From assembly GCF_010015445.1 (NCBI RefSeq), contig NC_053128.1:11220340-11284339 (forward strand): a stretch of 64,000 nt of DNA, written 5' to 3'. The notes beneath the pieces are model-generated. The model did not search any database. It saw only the letters and a program-made list of their open reading frames with translations, and was not told the origin of the DNA. Positions 63,421 to 64,000 of this stretch are shown piece after piece (position 1 is the stretch's first letter; each line of letters opens with the position of its first letter). This stretch comes from Perca fluviatilis (Eukaryota; Chordata; Actinopteri; Perciformes; Percidae). Both the position numbers and the translations under genes were made by a program.

Positions 63421-64000
63421 GAATGGCAGCAAGAGACACACCAAACTTTGATAATGATACATGGTTCCACAAACCATCACCTCAACACAACTTGGCCCGT
63501 ATTTGATACATTTTTGTAGCTACTTGACTTACAGTATGCGCCTCTCAGTTTGAAAATATATAATCATATTATTGCTGCTGCTCCACTGCCCTCGTTGACG
63601 CCAGGGTTACGACTACTTTCGCAGAGCCAGACATAATTCGGTCACCTTGTAAAGAGAACACACGTCTGGAGACAACTACTGGAGTTGAAAGTGTGGTTGT
63701 GGTTGCGGCATACATCCGCCACTGACAAAGAATTTCTGGTGTGAATAACCAACCCCACCACCTCCACGAGTCACTGGATTGGTTGGTGTAGAATTTTTTT
63801 AATCTTGGTTGGATTTCTTTGCCTTCCCACACACACACTTTTATGCCCAAACCAAACTTGAGTGCTTCTAGACATACACCTGCAAACATAACGGCTGCAA
63901 AGAAGAGTTGAATGAAAAAAGGAGGACTCCATATTGAATGACAGATGGATGTACAGTATTTGGGCTGTGGCTCAGGTTCACCTTTCCCACAGAGATGTAT
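63421..64000. other. non-coding end of window
   Basis: Nothing recognised; the minus-strand open frame at 63569-63889 shows no family features. Confidence 0.3.

Overview
The window looks like vertebrate, most likely teleost fish, DNA. Evidence: one exon of a vertebrate nuclear receptor with proper splice sites, very long (CA)n/(GT)n microsatellites, tRNA-derived SINEs, a Tc1-type element and many short non-autonomous DNA transposons (hAT, PIF/Harbinger-like and TTAA-flanked types) of kinds familiar from fish genomes. It is overwhelmingly non-coding. No bacterial, phage, CRISPR or operon structure is present.

The only host coding sequence I can support is at 13446-13684 on the minus strand: one internal exon of retinoid X receptor alpha (rxra), encoding the Ser-Pro-rich N-terminal A/B region. 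It has a clean acceptor and donor. The next exons (DNA-binding domain) should lie to the left but were not found in 1-13445, so intron 2 would be longer than about 13 kb. The first exon should lie to the right but was not found, so most of 13685-64000 is probably first intron (or 5' flank) of rxra. Regulatory candidates in this stretch are CpG-dense patches near 39.8-40.1 kb and 44.8-44.9 kb, and a cluster of TAAT homeodomain-type sites at 60.25-60.48 kb.

Transposon layout, left to right: SINE with 12-bp target duplication (3069-3252); internally deleted BED-finger hAT (3383-4672, 8-bp duplication); short relative of the same hAT (17925-18189); hAT-like GC-rich element (24416-25081); TTAA-flanked element with an amplified 46-bp internal minisatellite, a Tc1-type MITE and a LINE-like tail (25739-27478); three-level nest of TTAA element, CCGTCCACACG-ended element and broken Tc1 transposon (32348-35368); hAT-like MITE (39089-39577); Harbinger-like element with TTA duplication (42478-43206); TTAA element (43483-43795) beside an antisense SINE; small TTAA MITE (45271-45459); hAT MITE (55695-56052); long foldback element flanked by TTAA (57988-58842); hAT end fragments near 62.07 and 63.2 kb.

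I found no convincing new gene system. The points most worth a second look are the nested and amplified transposons, the foldback element, and the possible intronic regulatory patches of rxra. Family names for repeats come from remembered resemblance plus termini and target duplications visible here; no database search was possible.
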